This document shows, one piece after another, positions 46,995 to 57,497 of a stretch of 64,000 nucleotides of DNA. How positions within the stretch are numbered: position 1 is the stretch's first letter; every line of letters starts with the position of its first letter. Position numbers and translations under genes: made by a program. The stretch is taken from assembly GCF_017114995.1 (NCBI RefSeq), contig NZ_JABXKL010000108.1:1-64000 (forward strand), in the 5' to 3' direction. The notes under the pieces were generated by a model. It had not been told where the DNA came from, did not search any database, and saw only the letters and a list, made by a program, of their open reading frames with translations. This stretch comes from Nostoc sp. NMS9 (lineage in GTDB: Bacteria > Cyanobacteriota > Cyanobacteriia > Cyanobacteriales > Nostocaceae).

Positions 46995-48476
46995 ATGACA
47001 ATTCAACCTAGTGATAAGCCTTTGCTAGAGTGGGCAGGCGATAGTTTGGCAATTGGATTATTTGAAGATGCAGTAGAGTTAACCGGAGAACTAGCTACTT
47101 TAGATCAAAAGTTTTCTGGGGTCTTAAAAGAACTGATTACTGAAGAAGAATTTAAAGGTAAAGCCAATAGCACTATTTTCACCCGTGTAAATGCTGGTAG
47201 CCCAGTGCGGAAATTGATTTTAGTAGGTTTAGGCAAACCAGAAGCGTTAAAACTAGATACTCTGCGCCGTGCTGCTGCGGCTGTAGCCAGGGTAGGAAAA
47301 AAGCAAAAAAGCAAAATTCTTGGATTTAGTTTTCCATTGTGGAACAACGATCCAGCCGCGAGTGCTCAAGCGATCGCAGAAGGAGTGGAATTAGCACTTT
47401 ATCAAGATATTCGTTTTAAATCCGAACCAGAAGATAAAGGTTCACAAATAGAAACCGTAGATTTACTAGGTTTCGGTGGCCAAGAAGCTGCCATTACTCG
47501 CGCCAATCAAATCGTTTCCGGGGTAAATTTAGCACGGCAATTGGTAGCAGCACCAGCTAACGCAGTAACACCAATTACTTTAGCGGAAACTGCTCAAGCG
47601 ATCGCTAAAGATTATGGTTTACAACTGGAAATTCTGGAACGAGAAGACTGTGAAAAGTTGGGCATGGGTGCATTTTTAGGAGTAGCCCAAGCTTCCGATT
47701 TGCCACCGAAATTTATTCACCTAACTTATAAGCCAGAAGGTACACCCAAAAAGAAATTAGCAATTATTGGCAAAGGTGTAACCTTCGACTCCGGCGGACT
47801 CAACATTAAAGGTGCTGGTAGCGGCATCGAAACCATGAAGATGGATATGGGGGGTGCAGCTGCTACCTTGGGGGCAGCAAAAGCAATTGCTCAAATTAAG
47901 CCAGATGTTGAAGTTCACTTTATTTCGGCGGCGGCTGAAAACATGATTAGCGGTCACGCCATGCACCCTGGAGACATTCTCACAGCATCAAATGGTAAAA
48001 CAATCGAAGTGAACAACACCGACGCAGAAGGACGTTTGACCCTCGCAGATGCCTTAGTGTATGCCGACAAATTGGGCTTAGATGCGATCGTTGATTTAGC
48101 CACACTGACTGGTGCCAACGTCATTGCGTTGGGTGACGATATTGCTGGTTTGTACACTCCTGATGATGCTGTAGCCTCCCAGATTGAAAAAGCTGCCCAA
48201 ACTTCAGGGGAAAAGATTTGGCGGATGCCAATGGAAGAAAAATATTTTGAAGGGTTAAAGTCTGGTATTGCGGACATGAAAAATACAGGGCCGCGTCCAG
48301 GTGGTGCAATCACCGCTGCCCTTTTCCTGAAGCAATTCGTCAAACAAACCCCTTGGGCGCACATAGATATTGCTGGTCCAGTGTGGACAGATAAAGAAAA
48401 TGGCTACAACGGCGCAGGGGCAACTGGTTACGGCGTTCGGACGCTAGTTGATTGGGTTCTGGAGAGTGGGGAGTAG
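46995..48476 (+). CDS. pepA: Leucyl aminopeptidase (M17)
   Basis: The 493-residue protein has an N-terminal macro-like domain (1-180) and the M17 catalytic domain, with [16 protein letters not shown], the Lys and Asp metal ligands in [10 protein letters not shown], the signature [14 protein letters not shown], and [10 protein letters not shown]. It is a hexameric di-metal exopeptidase of the cytoplasm for protein turnover. In some bacteria PepA also binds DNA, but nothing here indicates that. Start is ATG 46995. Repeats with CCCAATGCCC lie just before it and after it. Confidence 0.95.
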   Translation: MTIQPSDKPLLEWAGDSLAIGLFEDAVELTGELATLDQKFSGVLKELITEEEFKGKANSTIFTRVNAGSPVRKLILVGLGKPEALKLDTLRRAAAAVARVGKKQKSKILGFSFPLWNNDPAASAQAIAEGVELALYQDIRFKSEPEDKGSQIETVDLLGFGGQEAAITRANQIVSGVNLARQLVAAPANAVTPITLAETAQAIAKDYGLQLEILEREDCEKLGMGAFLGVAQASDLPPKFIHLTYKPEGTPKKKLAIIGKGVTFDSGGLNIKGAGSGIETMKMDMGGAAATLGAAKAIAQIKPDVEVHFISAAAENMISGHAMHPGDILTASNGKTIEVNNTDAEGRLTLADALVYADKLGLDAIVDLATLTGANVIALGDDIAGLYTPDDAVASQIEKAAQTSGEKIWRMPMEEKYFEGLKSGIADMKNTGPRPGGAITAALFLKQFVKQTPWAHIDIAGPVWTDKENGYNGAGATGYGVRTLVDWVLESGE

Positions 48477-48590
48477 GGAGCAGGGGGAGATGGGGGAGCA
48501 AACAAATGATTATTATTCTTCCTCATCCCCCTCATCCTCCTCATCTTCCTCATCCCAATGCCCCATGCCCCATGCCCAATACTTAACAAT
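48477..48590. repeat. Purine/pyrimidine and CCCATGCCC repeat after pepA
   Basis: GGGGAGTAGGGAGCAGGGGG on the left and CCTCATCCCCCTCATCCTCC on the right can pair imperfectly. The stretch then has CAATGCCCCATGCCCCATGC. The same sequence types occur before pepA (46875-46930) and, remarkably, within the mutS2 coding sequence at 61779-61835. Confidence 0.6.
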
Positions 48591-48719
48591 TCGTGCTATC
48601 TTGAGCTTGCCAGCAAAAATTGTTGCAATAGTAACAGAATTAATTTGGCGGTCAGAAAATTAAGCTTTTTCGGCAAAGCCATCTGGTAAAATTTGTAAGG
48701 TTTCTAGAAGCTGTGAGCA

Positions 48720-49742
48720 ATGGGATCGACTCGTGTACGGATCGCAATTGACGCAATGGGAGGGGATCATGCACCCGGTGAAATCGTTGCTGGCGCATTG
48801 CGAGCAAGAGAAGAATTGGGTGTAGATATATTTTTGGTTGGCGATCCCCAACAAATAGAAGCTGCCTTGCCATCAAAAACAAGTTTAGGGCAGGTAGAGA
48901 TCGTGAATGCTGAAGAAGCGATCGCTATGGATGAGGAGCCTTTAAATGCAGTTAGACGCAAACGCAGGGCTTCTATCAATGTGGCGATGGATTTAGTCAA
49001 GCAACAAAAGGCAGATGCCGTATTTTCTGCGGGTCACTCTGGAGCCGCTATGGCATCAGCTTTGCTCCGTTTAGGAAGATTGCCAGGAATCGATCGCCCA
49101 GCGATCGGGACAGTTTTTCCCACAATTATTGCTGGTAAGCCAGTGCTGGTACTTGATGTTGGCGCAAATGTAGATTGTCGCCCCAAGTTTTTAGAGCAGT
49201 TTGGCGTTATGGGATCGGCTTACAGTAAGTATGTCTTGGGTACAACTGAACCGAAGGTGGGTTTGCTGAATATCGGTGAAGAAGACTCTAAAGGCAATGA
49301 TGCAGCCGTCCGCGCCCACCAGCTGCTACGCGAAAATCCCCAAATTAATTTTATTGGCAATGCTGAAGGGCGTGATGTGCTTTCCGGTCGCTTTGATGTG
49401 ATTGTCTGCGATGGCTTTGTAGGTAATGTATTGTTAAAATTTGCCGAAGCCGTTGGAGAAGTGATTCTGCAAATTCTGCGAGAAGAATTACCCCAAGGAT
49501 TGCACGGTCAAATCGGTTCAGCACTCTTAAAACCCAACTTGAAGCGGATTAAGCAGCGAATGGATCACGCAGAACATGGTGGTGCTTTACTGCTAGGCGT
49601 GGCAGGAGTCTGTTTTATCGGTCACGGTAGCTCGCAAGCACCTTCAATTTTTAATGCAATTCGCATGGCAAAAGAAGCTGTTGACAACCAGGTGATACAA
49701 CGAATTCAGTCCCAATATATCCTAGAGCGCGAGAGCGGTTAG
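48720..49742 (+). CDS. plsX: Phosphate acyltransferase PlsX
   Basis: PlsX turns acyl-ACP into acyl phosphate for phospholipid synthesis. The 340-residue protein starts with VRIAIDAMGGDHAPGEIVAG, and has ADAVFSAGHSGAAMASALLR, LVLDVGANVDCRP and the end HGSSQAPSIFNAIRMAKE, all PlsX marks. It is followed on the same strand by fabH and fabD, the usual cyanobacterial order. The gap to fabH is filled by heptamer repeats. Start is ATG 48720. Confidence 0.95.
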   Translation: MGSTRVRIAIDAMGGDHAPGEIVAGALRAREELGVDIFLVGDPQQIEAALPSKTSLGQVEIVNAEEAIAMDEEPLNAVRRKRRASINVAMDLVKQQKADAVFSAGHSGAAMASALLRLGRLPGIDRPAIGTVFPTIIAGKPVLVLDVGANVDCRPKFLEQFGVMGSAYSKYVLGTTEPKVGLLNIGEEDSKGNDAAVRAHQLLRENPQINFIGNAEGRDVLSGRFDVIVCDGFVGNVLLKFAEAVGEVILQILREELPQGLHGQIGSALLKPNLKRIKQRMDHAEHGGALLLGVAGVCFIGHGSSQAPSIFNAIRMAKEAVDNQVIQRIQSQYILERESG

Positions 49743-49870
49743 TCATTGGTCATTGGTCATTAATCATTGGTCATTGGTCATTGGTCATTTGTAAAGGACA
49801 ACTGACAACTGACAAAGGACAACTGACAAAGGACAACTGACAAAGGACAACTGACAAAGGACAAAGGACA
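49742..49870. repeat. Heptanucleotide tandem repeats (STRR) between plsX and fabH
   Basis: Six or seven copies of GTCATTG or close variants (49743-49790) are followed by alternating GACAACT and GACAAAG units (49797-49870). Such short tandem heptamer repeats are typical of heterocystous cyanobacteria. The two blocks are near complements of each other (CATTTGT vs ACAAAG), so a hairpin is possible. Confidence 0.85.
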
Positions 49871-49897
49871 AAAAGCTGATAGCTTGGGAGATTAGGA

Positions 49898-50890
49898 GTG
49901 CAAAACTTAGGCATAGCAATTACTGGAAGCGGCTCGGCAGTACCAGCAACTTCCCTACACAACCAGACATTGAGTGAACTAGTTGAAACATCAGATGAGT
50001 GGATCACCACAAGAACGGGAATTCGTCAACGTCGGTTAGCTCTGCCATCTGAGTCCTTGAGTGTACTCGCTACTGCCGCCAGCAGTCAGGCGATCGCAGC
50101 TTCAGGAATTAAACCAGAAGATTTAGACCTGATTGTGCTGGCGACTTCCACCCCTGATGATTTGTTTGGTAGTGCTTGTCAAGTACAGGCTAAATTGGGA
50201 GCTACCAACGCAGTAGCTTTTGACTTGACCGCTGCTTGCTCCGGCTTTGTGTTTGGTTTGGTTACAGCAGCCCAATACATTAGAACTGGTGTCTATAGAA
50301 ATGTACTGTTGATCGGGGCAGATATCCTCTCTCGCTGGGTAGATTGGGAAGATCGGCGGACTTGTGTATTGTTTGGTGATGGTGCCGGGGCAGTGGTGTT
50401 ACAAGCTGCCAAAAGCGATCGCTTATTAGGATTTGCACTTAAAAGTGATGGTACTCAAAACCATTACCTCAACCTTGCTTATGCAGGTAATTCCCAAGAA
50501 CTACTGACTGATATAAATATCACCAAAGGCACTTACCAACCGATTACGATGAACGGCAAAGAAGTCTACCGCTTTGCTGTCCAAAAAGTGCCAGAAATAA
50601 TTGATAAAGCCTTGTTTCAAGCTAACATCAGCGTTGACCAGATAGATTGGCTGATATTGCATCAAGCCAATCAGCGGATTATCGATGCCGTTGCCCAACG
50701 CCTGAATATCCCAGAACATAAAGTTATCAGTAATCTCGCCCACTATGGCAATACCTCAGCTGCTTCCATCCCCTTAGCTTTAGATGAAGCAGTACGACAA
50801 GGTAAAATTAAACCCAATGACATCGTTGCTACATCTGGCTTTGGTGCCGGTCTTACCTGGGGCGCGGCAATTTTTCAATGGGGAAGGTGA
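49898..50890 (+). CDS. fabH: 3-oxoacyl-ACP synthase III
   Basis: FabH condenses acetyl-CoA with malonyl-ACP, the first step of fatty acid elongation. The 330-residue protein has the Cys-His-Asn triad: C114 in DLTAACSGFVFG, H255 in LHQANQR and N285 in HYGNTSAAS. A C-terminal GFGAGLTWGA also fits. Start is GTG 49898, with GGGAG seven bases upstream. It follows plsX and precedes fabD in a lipid cluster. Confidence 0.95.
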   Translation: MQNLGIAITGSGSAVPATSLHNQTLSELVETSDEWITTRTGIRQRRLALPSESLSVLATAASSQAIAASGIKPEDLDLIVLATSTPDDLFGSACQVQAKLGATNAVAFDLTAACSGFVFGLVTAAQYIRTGVYRNVLLIGADILSRWVDWEDRRTCVLFGDGAGAVVLQAAKSDRLLGFALKSDGTQNHYLNLAYAGNSQELLTDINITKGTYQPITMNGKEVYRFAVQKVPEIIDKALFQANISVDQIDWLILHQANQRIIDAVAQRLNIPEHKVISNLAHYGNTSAASIPLALDEAVRQGKIKPNDIVATSGFGAGLTWGAAIFQWGR

Positions 50891-50995
50891 AGAATTAGGA
50901 GTTAAGAGTTAAGAGTTATGAGTTATGAGTTTTAACTCCTCACTGCTAACTCCTAACTCCTCACTTCTAACTCCTCACTTCTAACTTTTCACTTT
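50891..50995. repeat. AACTCCT/GAGTTA repeats between fabH and fabD
   Basis: GAGTTAAGAGTTAAGAGTTA and further GAGTTATGAGTT units are followed by their complement, AACTCCT and AACTCCTCACTT units. The two halves form a long imperfect hairpin between genes of one operon. It could weaken read-through into fabD. Confidence 0.75.
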
Positions 50996-51010
50996 TCTGA
51001 CTATTGACAA

Positions 51011-51892
51011 ATGACAAAAACTGCATGGGTGTTTCCCGGACAAGGTTCCCAAACGCTGGGAATGGGAATGGACTTATTAGATATACCGTCTGCTAAAGAC
51101 AAGCTTGCCAAAGCTGAGGATATTTTGGGCTGGTCTGTAACTGAAATTTGTCAAACTCAAGAAGAGAAGTTATCACAGACGCTGTATACTCAGCCAAGTC
51201 TTTATGTGGTCGAAAGCATTCTTGCTGACCTGCTTCGAGAGCGAGGACACCAGCCAGATTTAGTTGCTGGTCATAGTTTGGGAGAATATACTGCTCTTTA
51301 TATAGCAGGTGTCTTTGAGTGGTCGGCTGGTTTATATCTGGTGAAGCGTCGTGCAGAACTTATGGATAGTTCCGTCGATGGGATGATGGCAGCTTTGATG
51401 AACTTTGACCGCGAACAGTTAGAAAAAGTCATTTCCCAAACGCCTGATGTGGTAATAGCAAATGATAATAGTTCGGCTCAGGTGGTAATTTCAGGCACGA
51501 CTGAGGCTGTACAAGCGGTGATGACTCAAGTTAAAGCAAAGCGTGCGGTTCCCATAAAAGTTTCTGGAGCATTTCATTCACATTTAATAGCACCAGCAGC
51601 TGCGGAATTTCAAGACATTTTAGAATCTGTGGAATTTCAGTCGGCGATTGTGCCAGTGCTGTCTAATGTAGAACCAATTCCGTCTATTGATGCTGAGATT
51701 TTAAAGCAACGCCTGAACAAACAAATGACTAGTTCTGTAAGATGGCGAGAAATTTGTCTGCAATTAGCAGCTAACGGTATCGAGCGAGCAATGGAAATTG
51801 GCCCTGGTAAAGTGTTAACTGGCTTGATTAAACGTAATAGCCCTGATTTAATTTTGCAAAATATCCAGAGGGCTAGTGATTTACCTGTTTAA
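51011..51892 (+). CDS. fabD: Malonyl-CoA:ACP transacylase
   Basis: FabD loads malonate on acyl carrier protein. The 293-residue protein has WVFPGQGSQTLGMGMDLL, the active site GHSLGEYTAL with S89, GAFHSHLIAPA with the catalytic His near 198, and IGPGKVLTGLIKR at the end. Length and motifs are standard. It is the third gene of plsX-fabH-fabD. Downstream, the reading direction switches to the hstK-type kinase gene. Confidence 0.95.
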   Translation: MTKTAWVFPGQGSQTLGMGMDLLDIPSAKDKLAKAEDILGWSVTEICQTQEEKLSQTLYTQPSLYVVESILADLLRERGHQPDLVAGHSLGEYTALYIAGVFEWSAGLYLVKRRAELMDSSVDGMMAALMNFDREQLEKVISQTPDVVIANDNSSAQVVISGTTEAVQAVMTQVKAKRAVPIKVSGAFHSHLIAPAAAEFQDILESVEFQSAIVPVLSNVEPIPSIDAEILKQRLNKQMTSSVRWREICLQLAANGIERAMEIGPGKVLTGLIKRNSPDLILQNIQRASDLPV

Positions 51893-51972
51893 TTTTTTTA
51901 GCTTCTATTGGGTAGGGTTGAGACACGAGAATCATTACTTGCAGTGCTATCTAGACCAGACAGATGTATATG

Positions 51973-54900
51973 CTACAGCGGTAGCTGAATCACAAATTCA
52001 GTACCCTCATTTGGTCTAGAGTCTACCTCGATCGCTCCTCCATGTTTTTCTGCAACAATCTGACGAGCGATCGCTAATCCTAATCCCGTGCCTTTACCTA
52101 CACATTTCGTCGTAAATAAATGATCAAAAATTTTATGTTTGACTTCAGAAGTCATCCCATTTGCATTATCAGCAATGGTAATTTTCACGCCTTCATTTTC
52201 TACTGAGGTTTTAATTATAATTCGGTTCGGATTGATCTTTATTTCTTCCAAGCTTCGCCCCATATTCGATTCTTCTAACGCCTCAATAGCATTTGCCAAA
52301 ATATTCATAAAGACCTGATTCAATTGTCCGGGAAAACAATTAATTTTAGGTAAATTACCATACTCAGTTATCACTTCAATTGTTGGACGTTGTTCATTAG
52401 CTTTCAGGCGATGTTTAAGAATTAAAATTGTACTATCGATACCTTCATGGATATTAAACGGTACTTTGTAATCCTTATCAGCACGGGAGAAAGTGCGGAG
52501 ACTGGTGCTGATATTTTTCAGGCGATCGCACGCCATTACCATTGAATCTATAATCTTGGGTAAGTCTTCTAAGCTATAATCTAAGTCGATTTCTTGGGCA
52601 TGGTCAGTAATTTCATCACCTGGATTGGGGAGACTTTCTTGATAGAGTTTCAAGTGTTCAACAATATCTGCAAGGCTAGGTTTTGCTTGTTGAAGACTGG
52701 CATAAATAAACCCCAAAGGATTATTCATTTCATGGGCTACCCCGGCAACTAAGTTACCCAATGCAGACATTTTCTCACTTTGGACAACTTGTAATTGGGC
52801 TTGTTGTAAGTCTTCTAATGCTTGCCCGGCTTGTTGATAAAGTTGAGCATTTTCTAGAGATATTGCTGCTTGGGAAGAAAGCAGATTAATAACCCTGAGG
52901 CGAGCGCTGGTAAACACTCCTGGAGTCAGTTTATTTTCTAAGTAAATAATCCCTACTAAATGCCCTTGATTAATAATCGGTGTACATAATACACTCTGGG
53001 GTTTTATTCGGTACATATATTCCCCAATTACACCAGGAATATCTGTTTGCAAGTTATCGATCGCAACTGTTTGTTGGGTATTTTTGACGTAATTGATAAT
53101 TGTTGTGGGAATATCTTGACAAGTATCGAGTGCTTGTGAATTTAGAATGGTTTGTATGTCAATATGAGAATTTAATCCATGATTAATAAAGGTAATTGCC
53201 CTAACTTGCCAAGTATCTCCTTGAGGAAGAATTAGTACAGATTTTTTCGCGCCAGAGTTTTCTAGGATAATCCGAGTGAGACTGGTAATGAGTTGATCTA
53301 TTTCCAGAGAACTGGAGATAGCTTGAGAGGCTTTGAGGATAGAGGTAAAATCTAGAACATCGGAAATATTGGTGCTACTAGTGTGAGTAGATGAAAAAGT
53401 CCCGCAAAAGCCAATAGTTTCTAGGGGGTTGAGGTTAATTCTTTGCTGTTGCAGGATGGGTTGCAACAGTTTGGGATAGTGTTTTGCTAAGTCATCAGTT
53501 TTGGCTTTCGCACCCCAGCGAGCATAGCAGTAATATGCTTCTTGCATATATGCTTGGGCGACTTTTTCTTTACCCCAGTCAAGATAAAATTTTGCTGCGA
53601 GTTCGTTGCTCAGTCCTTCTTCTTGGATGTAGCCGTTTTGTTTAGCAAGAGAAATTGCCAGGTCATAATTTTTCATTGCTTCTAAATATTCACCAAGAAC
53701 TCGATATCGTTCTGCTTCTATTAGATAAAATTTGTGTAGATGATTCATCGGATTATGACTTGTCCATGCCTGCATATTTTTTTGATTGGCTGCCACTTGT
53801 TGCAGGATATTTTCTTGCTCAGATTTAAGATGGTTAGGCAAAACAGTTAACCAAGTTAGAGAAGCATAAAAAGAGAACACAGGAATATTAAACATTCCTT
53901 TTCCCCCAGATGCATAATGCTTTGCACGTTCAATATACTCAAGCGCTGCCTCAAATTCTTGAAACAAATAACACAGAATTAACTTGTTCAAAAAGAAATG
54001 CCATAATCCTGTTTTGTCATCTGTCTGCTGATATCGTGCTAAAAGTTCCTGTTCTTTGTCTGCTTTACCAAATAACAGAGATGGACTTGCCGTTTGACCT
54101 AGCAAGTTCAAAATTGACTGTCGATAAAGTTCATTGTAGTTGAGCTGCGTTTGCTGATTAATTTGTGACAATGCCTTGCTATAGGCTGTCATTTCTTCTT
54201 CTAGCTCAGATAACTCATAACCCATGAAATAGGCATGGAACCCGTAAGCATAAGCTGCGTAGCCCAAAACCATGAAATTTCCACTTTCCCAACCACTGGA
54301 GTAAGCATTTTGCAGCAGCTTTAAGGTTTGTCTGACATGAATTTTCCAATGAACTATAAAAGTAGAAGTTACAAATAACACTCTGGCTTCAATCTTTTTT
54401 TCTTTGAATTTAGATAATAAATTCAATGCCAATTGACCAAATTCATAACCCTGCTCAATATCACCAGCAACAGCACAAAGAAATAATCCGTAGCTAGAGT
54501 AGCCTAATGCAGAAATAGGTGCATTTCCATAAATCATTGATAGATTCATCTGCGTCATGATTATCAATGAATTGAGATTTGGTTTTGTCAAATAAGCAGG
54601 GACTAATATTTCATTGAGAATTTGCATCACTGCTAAAATTTGAGGGTTCGTCATCTCTGGCAGATTTAGCAGATCCGTAGGTTTCTGACTACCTAAAAGA
54701 GCTTGTGTTTGTTGACTTACGCGTGCAACATCTTCTAAATCTGGTGATTCAGGGAGATCGATCTCAAATTGCTTTAATATTATCAATCCAGTGTTGATGG
54801 CTTCGAGTAGCCGACCCTGTGATGTGTACGCATTAATTCTCACTCCATACAGTTTGACTGTATCCAATGCTGTTTTTGCCTGTTGCAGCAACACTTCTGC

Positions 54901-57363
54901 AAGCTGTTCCATCTCATCTATATCGGTATTGAGATAGGCTGCCTCTGTTGCTTCTACATACAATGCCAGTGTCAGGTTATACTGATTTTTCCAGCGATCG
55001 CCTGCTAAGAGATTGCGCCCGACACCAAAATATTTAACCGCAGCACTATAAGCAGTAGAATTTTTAGCTTTGCACCCAGCGATTAAATTCAACTTTGCTA
55101 ATTCCTCTCGTGCTGTCGGCTGCACAATTAATTCAACAGCAACATTGATTTGATTAACAATCTCAAAAATTCGCTCTTCTTGTTCACTATCAGATGTATT
55201 CTTCAATAACTGTTGACCAATTCGATGATGAGTTGTTTTCTTTTGCTCATCTGGAATCAGAGAATAAGCAGCTTGTTGGACACGATCGTGCAAAAACTTG
55301 TATTTGACAGTTTGAGAAATTTCTTGAGTAACGGCTTGACTTTCTTGCCCGACATAAAATTTATAAATATTACCAGTAGGCAAAATCAACCCTTCTTGTA
55401 AGGCTTTCCACAAACAAGCTGCTGTTTCTATCTCTGATTTTTCCGAAACAATAGCCAAAGTTCCTAAATCAAACTGATTCCCAATACAAGCAGCTAATTG
55501 CAATGTATCTTGAGTTGATAGCGGCAGTCTTCGCAATTGAAATGCCATAAAAGCAACAACATCATCTGTTAATGCTTGCTGAGTTACTCGTGTAATATCA
55601 CATTCCCAACAGCCTGACTCAAAGCTGAACTCAATCAGTTCATCTTGATGCAATGCTTTGAGAAATTGTGTAGCGAAAAACGGATTACCTTGAGTTTTCT
55701 GAGATACTAGTAAAGAAAGAGGCAAAGCTACATTTTCTGAACACTTAAGTGTGTCAGCAACTAAGTAGTTCACTTGCATTTGACTCAGTGGTGCTAAAGT
55801 AATCGTATTAATCGTGAAGAGTGCTTTTTTGATTTCACTCAAGGTTAACATTAACGGATGTGCTGGATTGACTTCGTTATCACGATATGCACCAATGATG
55901 AAAAGATACCCTCTATTAGTCATTAATAGCTGCATTAACTTCAACGATGCTGAATCTGCCCATTGCAAATCATCTAAAAATATTACTAATGGGTGTTCGG
56001 CAATAGTAAAGACTTGGGTGAATTTTTGGAACAATAAATTAAAGCGATTTTGGGCAGCAGTTCCTGATAACTCGGGGGCTGGTGGTTGGATACCAATAAT
56101 TCTTTTTAATTCCGGAATTACTTCAATAATTACCTGTCCATTTTCACCGACAGCTTCTAAAAGCTTACTTTTCCATTCCTGAATTTGAGCATCGCTTTCT
56201 GTGAGCAATTGCCCCATTAAATCTCGGAATGCTTGCACAAATGCTGAGAAGGGAGCATTTTGCTGAAATTGGTCATATTTACCTTTGATAAAATAACCAC
56301 GTTGACGAACAATGGGTTTATGAACTTCGTTAACAACCGCAGTTTTACCAATACCCGAAAAACCAGCTACCAGCATTATTTCAGTTGTACCCAAGCTAAC
56401 TCGCTCAAATGCTTGGAGTAGGGTTTTTACTTCTGTTTCTCGTCCATAGAGTTTATCGGGGATAATAAAGCGCTCGCACACATCTGTTTGTGCAATTGGA
56501 AAACTTTCAATTTTACCAGTTGATTGAAGTTGAGTTAAACAAGTTTCTAAATCATATTTCAGTCCTAATGTACTCTGATAGCGTTCTTCAGCATTCTTTG
56601 CCATCAATTTCATCACGATATCTGAAATCGATTTAGGAATATTGAATGGCTCCAAAGGAGCAGGAAGTTTTGCAATATGACAATGCACTAACTCCATCAT
56701 ATCCTTGGATTGAAAGGGTAACTCTCCTGTGAGTAATTCATAGAAAGTGATACCCAGTGAATAAAAATCAGTCCGATAATCAATTCCCCGATTCATTCTT
56801 CCTGTTTGTTCTGGAGAAATATAGGCGAGTGTCCCTTCTAACACATTGGGACTGATGAGCGTTTGAGTTTCCCGTGGTAGCAAGGATGCAATACTAAAGT
56901 CAATTAATTTAATTTGTTTTGTTTGTGGATTAATTAAAATATTCGCGGGTTTGATATCTTTATGAATAATGCGCGAACGGTACAGTATATCTAAGGTATT
57001 GCATAGGACGATCGCAATTTCTAAAAACTCTTGTAGAGAGGTGATATATTCCCTCTCTACAGAGGTGAAATAATCTTTAAGAGAAATCCCCCCAAAGTCT
57101 TCCATCACCAACACATAGCTATTTTGATACGGTTCCAGGCTGTAGGTTTGAATTATCAGAGGTGAGTTGAGATTTTTAGCTATGGTGTATTGATTACGAA
57201 ACGACAAGAGTTCACTGAAACTCGGATAAGGATTTTTCAGTAATTTAATCACTATAGGTCTTTGATCGGTTTCTCGATAACCCCGATAAACCATCGTTCG
57301 AGAACCGTTATAGAGTTGTTCGCTAACCTTGTATCCAGTAATACTGACTGTAGTGAGAGACAT
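51973..57363 (-). CDS. HstK-type hybrid Ser/Thr kinase - AAA ATPase - GAF - histidine kinase
   Basis: The 1796-residue sensor has, in order: a Ser/Thr kinase domain (about 8-270, with HKDIKPANILINPQ and LIDFSIASLLP), an AAA/ORC-like ATPase domain (about 300-600, Walker A GFSGIGKT near 334 and LVIFLDDLQWAD), a long TPR-like helical region (about 700-1300) and a GAF domain (about 1340-1505). It ends with a histidine kinase core having the H-box GVAHEMNNPLG near 1540 and ATPase boxes NAIEAL, IADNANGM and GTGLGLAIARQI. This is the layout of Nostoc HstK proteins. No receiver domain or partner regulator is adjacent. It is inserted on the opposite strand between fabD and plsC. Confidence 0.93.
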   Translation of the reverse strand: MSLTTVSITGYKVSEQLYNGSRTMVYRGYRETDQRPIVIKLLKNPYPSFSELLSFRNQYTIAKNLNSPLIIQTYSLEPYQNSYVLVMEDFGGISLKDYFTSVEREYITSLQEFLEIAIVLCNTLDILYRSRIIHKDIKPANILINPQTKQIKLIDFSIASLLPRETQTLISPNVLEGTLAYISPEQTGRMNRGIDYRTDFYSLGITFYELLTGELPFQSKDMMELVHCHIAKLPAPLEPFNIPKSISDIVMKLMAKNAEERYQSTLGLKYDLETCLTQLQSTGKIESFPIAQTDVCERFIIPDKLYGRETEVKTLLQAFERVSLGTTEIMLVAGFSGIGKTAVVNEVHKPIVRQRGYFIKGKYDQFQQNAPFSAFVQAFRDLMGQLLTESDAQIQEWKSKLLEAVGENGQVIIEVIPELKRIIGIQPPAPELSGTAAQNRFNLLFQKFTQVFTIAEHPLVIFLDDLQWADSASLKLMQLLMTNRGYLFIIGAYRDNEVNPAHPLMLTLSEIKKALFTINTITLAPLSQMQVNYLVADTLKCSENVALPLSLLVSQKTQGNPFFATQFLKALHQDELIEFSFESGCWECDITRVTQQALTDDVVAFMAFQLRRLPLSTQDTLQLAACIGNQFDLGTLAIVSEKSEIETAACLWKALQEGLILPTGNIYKFYVGQESQAVTQEISQTVKYKFLHDRVQQAAYSLIPDEQKKTTHHRIGQQLLKNTSDSEQEERIFEIVNQINVAVELIVQPTAREELAKLNLIAGCKAKNSTAYSAAVKYFGVGRNLLAGDRWKNQYNLTLALYVEATEAAYLNTDIDEMEQLAEVLLQQAKTALDTVKLYGVRINAYTSQGRLLEAINTGLIILKQFEIDLPESPDLEDVARVSQQTQALLGSQKPTDLLNLPEMTNPQILAVMQILNEILVPAYLTKPNLNSLIIMTQMNLSMIYGNAPISALGYSSYGLFLCAVAGDIEQGYEFGQLALNLLSKFKEKKIEARVLFVTSTFIVHWKIHVRQTLKLLQNAYSSGWESGNFMVLGYAAYAYGFHAYFMGYELSELEEEMTAYSKALSQINQQTQLNYNELYRQSILNLLGQTASPSLLFGKADKEQELLARYQQTDDKTGLWHFFLNKLILCYLFQEFEAALEYIERAKHYASGGKGMFNIPVFSFYASLTWLTVLPNHLKSEQENILQQVAANQKNMQAWTSHNPMNHLHKFYLIEAERYRVLGEYLEAMKNYDLAISLAKQNGYIQEEGLSNELAAKFYLDWGKEKVAQAYMQEAYYCYARWGAKAKTDDLAKHYPKLLQPILQQQRINLNPLETIGFCGTFSSTHTSSTNISDVLDFTSILKASQAISSSLEIDQLITSLTRIILENSGAKKSVLILPQGDTWQVRAITFINHGLNSHIDIQTILNSQALDTCQDIPTTIINYVKNTQQTVAIDNLQTDIPGVIGEYMYRIKPQSVLCTPIINQGHLVGIIYLENKLTPGVFTSARLRVINLLSSQAAISLENAQLYQQAGQALEDLQQAQLQVVQSEKMSALGNLVAGVAHEMNNPLGFIYASLQQAKPSLADIVEHLKLYQESLPNPGDEITDHAQEIDLDYSLEDLPKIIDSMVMACDRLKNISTSLRTFSRADKDYKVPFNIHEGIDSTILILKHRLKANEQRPTIEVITEYGNLPKINCFPGQLNQVFMNILANAIEALEESNMGRSLEEIKINPNRIIIKTSVENEGVKITIADNANGMTSEVKHKIFDHLFTTKCVGKGTGLGLAIARQIVAEKHGGAIEVDSRPNEGTEFVIQLPL

Positions 57364-57497
57364 ACCGCTAAATCCTAAAGATTTCCAGATTTAGTGTTCC
57401 CAGATAGGTGAAGCAATTCATCTCTATAGCTTTTTTGCGTTTGATCTGGGTGTTGCGATCGCTTATGCTAAGTTCAGTTTGATTTGCATTATCTTCT

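Noticed and set aside
49742-49870. Possible CRISPR array or replication iterons in the tandem repeats
   Set aside because: Units are 7 bp without spacers: the heptamer STRR type known from heterocystous cyanobacteria.
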